Below are positions 62,279-64,000 of a stretch of 64,000 bases of DNA, in pieces. This DNA is from Alistipes sp. (GTDB lineage Bacteria > Bacteroidota > Bacteroidia > Bacteroidales > Rikenellaceae), in assembly GCA_017623505.1 (NCBI GenBank), contig JAGAOZ010000001.1:1-64000 (forward strand), given 5' to 3'. A model generated the notes under the pieces. It searched no databases. It was not told the origin of the DNA and saw nothing but the letters and a program-made list of their open reading frames with translations. The stretch's first letter is position 1. Every line of letters begins with the position of its first letter. A program made the position numbers and the translations under genes.

Positions 62279-62980
62279 ATGAAGCACAGAGACGTTATCA
62301 TTGCCTGCGATTTCAGCAGTGCTGAGACTACCCTTCAATTTCTTGATAAATTCACCGACTGTAAGCCATTCGTTAAGATTGGTATGGAGCTGTATTATGC
62401 CGCCGGCCCTGCTATCGTTCAGCAGATAAAGACTCGTGGCCATAAGATTTTCCTCGATTTGAAGCTTCACGATATTCCAAATACGGTTAAGAAAGCGATG
62501 GCTGTTTTGTCGAAGATGGATGTTGATATGTGTAATCTCCACGCAGCAGGCACTATCGAGATGATGAAGGCGGCTCTTGAGGGCCTTACTCGCGAGGATG
62601 GTACACGTCCTCTGCTTATCGCCGTTACTCAGCTCACCTCGACAAGCGAGGAGCGTATGCAGCGAGAGCTTTTGATAAATGCTTCGATTAACGATACTAT
62701 CGTACAGTACGCCCGTAACGCAAAAGAGGCGGGTTTGGACGGCGTTGTTTGCTCTCCATTGGAGGCAGGTATGGTTAAGGAGGCTTGTGGCGAGGAGTTC
62801 GTAACTGTTACCCCTGGCGTTCGTTTTGCTGATGGCGAGGTTGGCGACCAGGTGAGAGTGACTACTCCGGCACGTGCTAAGGAGATAGGTACGGATTATA
62901 TCGTTGTCGGTCGCCCTATCACGCAGGCTGCGGACCCTGTGGCAGCATATAAGCGTTGTGTAGAGGAGTTTGTTGGATAA
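62279..62980 (+). CDS. pyrF: Orotidine 5'-phosphate decarboxylase
   Basis: A 233-aa enzyme that makes UMP from OMP. The start at 62279 gives [14 protein letters not shown]; a TTG reading from 62258 adds seven residues and is less likely. The catalytic Asp-Lys-Asp network is in [13 protein letters not shown] (about residues 60-72), with the phosphate-binding VTPGVRF and VVGRPIT near the C-terminus. It belongs to the bacterial pyrF group close to that of E. coli. pyrE follows after 18 nt. Confidence 0.95.
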   Translation: MKHRDVIIACDFSSAETTLQFLDKFTDCKPFVKIGMELYYAAGPAIVQQIKTRGHKIFLDLKLHDIPNTVKKAMAVLSKMDVDMCNLHAAGTIEMMKAALEGLTREDGTRPLLIAVTQLTSTSEERMQRELLINASINDTIVQYARNAKEAGLDGVVCSPLEAGMVKEACGEEFVTVTPGVRFADGEVGDQVRVTTPARAKEIGTDYIVVGRPITQAADPVAAYKRCVEEFVG

Positions 62981-62998
62981 AAGTTAAAACCAAATAAT

Positions 62999-63631
62999 AT
63001 GGAAAAGTCAATTGCTAAAGATTTGCTCTCTATCGGTGCAGTATTTTTGCGTCCTGAGCAGCCATTTACCTGGGCAAGTGGTATCAAGAGCCCTATCTAT
63101 TGCGACAACCGCCTGACTCTCACAGCACCACGTGTGCGCGATAACGTTGAGAAGGGTTTGTCGGAGTTGGTTAAAAAGCATTTCCCGGAGTGTGAGGTGC
63201 TGATGGGTACAAGTACCGCAGGTATCGCTCACGCAGCTATCGTAGCTACTATTATGGATTTGCCTATGGGTTATGTGCGCAGTGGAGCTAAGGACCACGG
63301 TCGTACGAACCAGATTGAGGGTAAGTTGGAGAAAGGTGCTAAGGTTGTTGTTGTCGAGGATTTGATTTCGACGGGCGGTAGCTGTATCGAGGTTGTAAAC
63401 GTTCTGCGAGAGGCGGGAGCCGAGGTGCTGGGCGTTGTGAGCATCTTTACTTACGGTATGCGCAAGGGCTTAGAGCGTATGGCTGAGGCAAATGTTGTAA
63501 ACTACTCTCTCTCAAACCTCGACGCTTTGGTGGAGGCTGCTGCCGAGGAGGGTTATATCAAGGCTGAGGATTGTGACCGCATCATTGCCTTCCGCAACAA
63601 TCCATCGGACGAGAGCTGGATTAACAAATAA
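62999..63631 (+). CDS. pyrE: Orotate phosphoribosyltransferase
   Basis: A 210-aa enzyme that joins orotate and PRPP to give OMP. The PRPP-binding motif is [17 protein letters not shown] (about residues 116-132). Further substrate-binding parts are [13 protein letters not shown] and [10 protein letters not shown]. It lies between pyrF and pyrB (14 nt), so the last two steps of UMP synthesis and the second step of the pathway share a transcript. Confidence 0.95.
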   Translation: MEKSIAKDLLSIGAVFLRPEQPFTWASGIKSPIYCDNRLTLTAPRVRDNVEKGLSELVKKHFPECEVLMGTSTAGIAHAAIVATIMDLPMGYVRSGAKDHGRTNQIEGKLEKGAKVVVVEDLISTGGSCIEVVNVLREAGAEVLGVVSIFTYGMRKGLERMAEANVVNYSLSNLDALVEAAAEEGYIKAEDCDRIIAFRNNPSDESWINK

Positions 63632-63645
63632 TATATAGTTAGGTT

Positions 63646-64000
63646 ATGAGACACTTAATCGACACCACCGATATTTCGGTTCAAGAGATTGATCAGATTA
63701 TTGCTACGGCACTCGATATTATCGAGAATCGTGCAAAATATAGCGAGGTCTGCAAAGGTAAGAAACTCGCTACCCTCTTTTATGAGCCAAGTACTCGTAC
63801 CCGTCTGAGTTTCACTTCGGCTATGATGGAGCTGGGCGGCAATGTATTGGGATTCTCGGATGCGGCATCATCGTCTGTATCGAAAGGAGAGACGGTTGCT
63901 GATACGGTACGTGTGTTGAGTTGCTTTGCCGATATTATTGCTATGCGTCATAGTGTCGAGGGTGCTCCGCTTGTGGCATCGCACTATTCGCGTATTCCTA
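63646..64000 (+). CDS. pyrB: Aspartate carbamoyltransferase catalytic chain (cut by window end)
   Basis: The first 118 codons of pyrB, starting MRHLIDTTDISVQEID. The carbamoyl-phosphate binding motif FYEPSTRTRLSF lies at about residues 45-56, and SVSKGETVADT holds the next active-site Ser and Lys. It condenses carbamoyl phosphate with aspartate. The frame is open to the window end, so the gene is incomplete only because of the cut. A regulatory chain gene pyrI might follow outside the window. Confidence 0.93.
   Translation, partial: MRHLIDTTDISVQEIDQIIATALDIIENRAKYSEVCKGKKLATLFYEPSTRTRLSFTSAMMELGGNVLGFSDAASSSVSKGETVADTVRVLSCFADIIAMRHSVEGAPLVASHYSRIP

Overview
The window is chromosomal DNA of a Bacteroidota bacterium, most likely a gut member of the order Bacteroidales. 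This is supported by a SusC/SusD-type starch utilisation operon, a TonB receptor with a carboxypeptidase-regulatory-like N-terminus, a FISUMP-domain lipoprotein, LytS/LytTR regulators, and promoters of the Bacteroidota form TTTG-N19/20-TAnnTTTG in front of most operons. Rikenellaceae (Alistipes-like) is my guess for the family, but I cannot prove it from sequence alone. Gene density is high. I recognise no tRNA, rRNA, CRISPR array, insertion sequence or prophage.

Layout. 1-646: no convincing gene, but a phased array of TGTTACA repeats and an AT-rich palindrome. 647-3715 (-): dipeptidase and lpd. 3798-4457 (+): yggS. 4523-8416 (-): a five-gene housekeeping operon yicC-gmk-nadD-DUF3109-M23 peptidase. 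8569-10737 (+): a LytS/LytTR two-component pair. 10812-23436 (-): a starch/maltodextrin operon transcribed as MFS sugar transporter, susC, susD, susE, susF, GH13 lipoprotein, SusA-like GH13. 24130-28322 (+): serC, serA, DUF1015 and an unknown membrane protein. 28393-31576 (-): two overlapping exported proteins of unknown function. 31912-34566 (+): a four-subunit 2-oxoacid:ferredoxin oxidoreductase. 34625-38040 (-): fmt, an LptF/LptG-type permease broken by a frameshift, and a metal ABC permease. 38165-45436 (+): mtaB, an orphan 4HB/HAMP membrane protein, trkH, a SPOR-like protein, nfeD, floA and a DedA-like protein. 45504-47006 (-) and 47296-50397 (+): a divergent FISUMP lipoprotein and Oar-like TonB receptor. 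50475-64000: pyrimidine and fatty-acid genes (pyrC-carA-carB-pyrK-pyrD, a divergent membrane LytTR regulator, fabH-fabF-fabG, pyrF-pyrE-pyrB, with pyrB cut by the window end).

Two findings stand out, both in pyrimidine synthesis. First, pyrC is preceded by a previously unlisted 38-codon leader ORF (50475-50591). Its last 15 sense codons all end in U, and it stops 6 nt before a perfect intrinsic terminator (50598-50622) that lies just ahead of the pyrC start. This is the architecture expected of a UTP-sensing attenuator like that of enterobacterial pyrBI, and it would control pyrC-carAB-pyrK-pyrD as a unit. Second, the CarA of that operon has lost its glutaminase chemistry: the nucleophilic Cys is Ser253, the catalytic His is Tyr337, and several glutamine-contact residues are replaced. 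The synthetase probably uses free ammonia, a bacterial parallel to vertebrate mitochondrial CPS I.

Also of interest are a NadD with a C-terminal TPR extension, a short SerA with Lys in place of the usual catalytic His, a sus operon headed by an MFS transporter behind a predicted leader of about 390 nt, a frame-broken LptF, and a nonamer repeat tract at the 3' end of the membrane LytTR gene.
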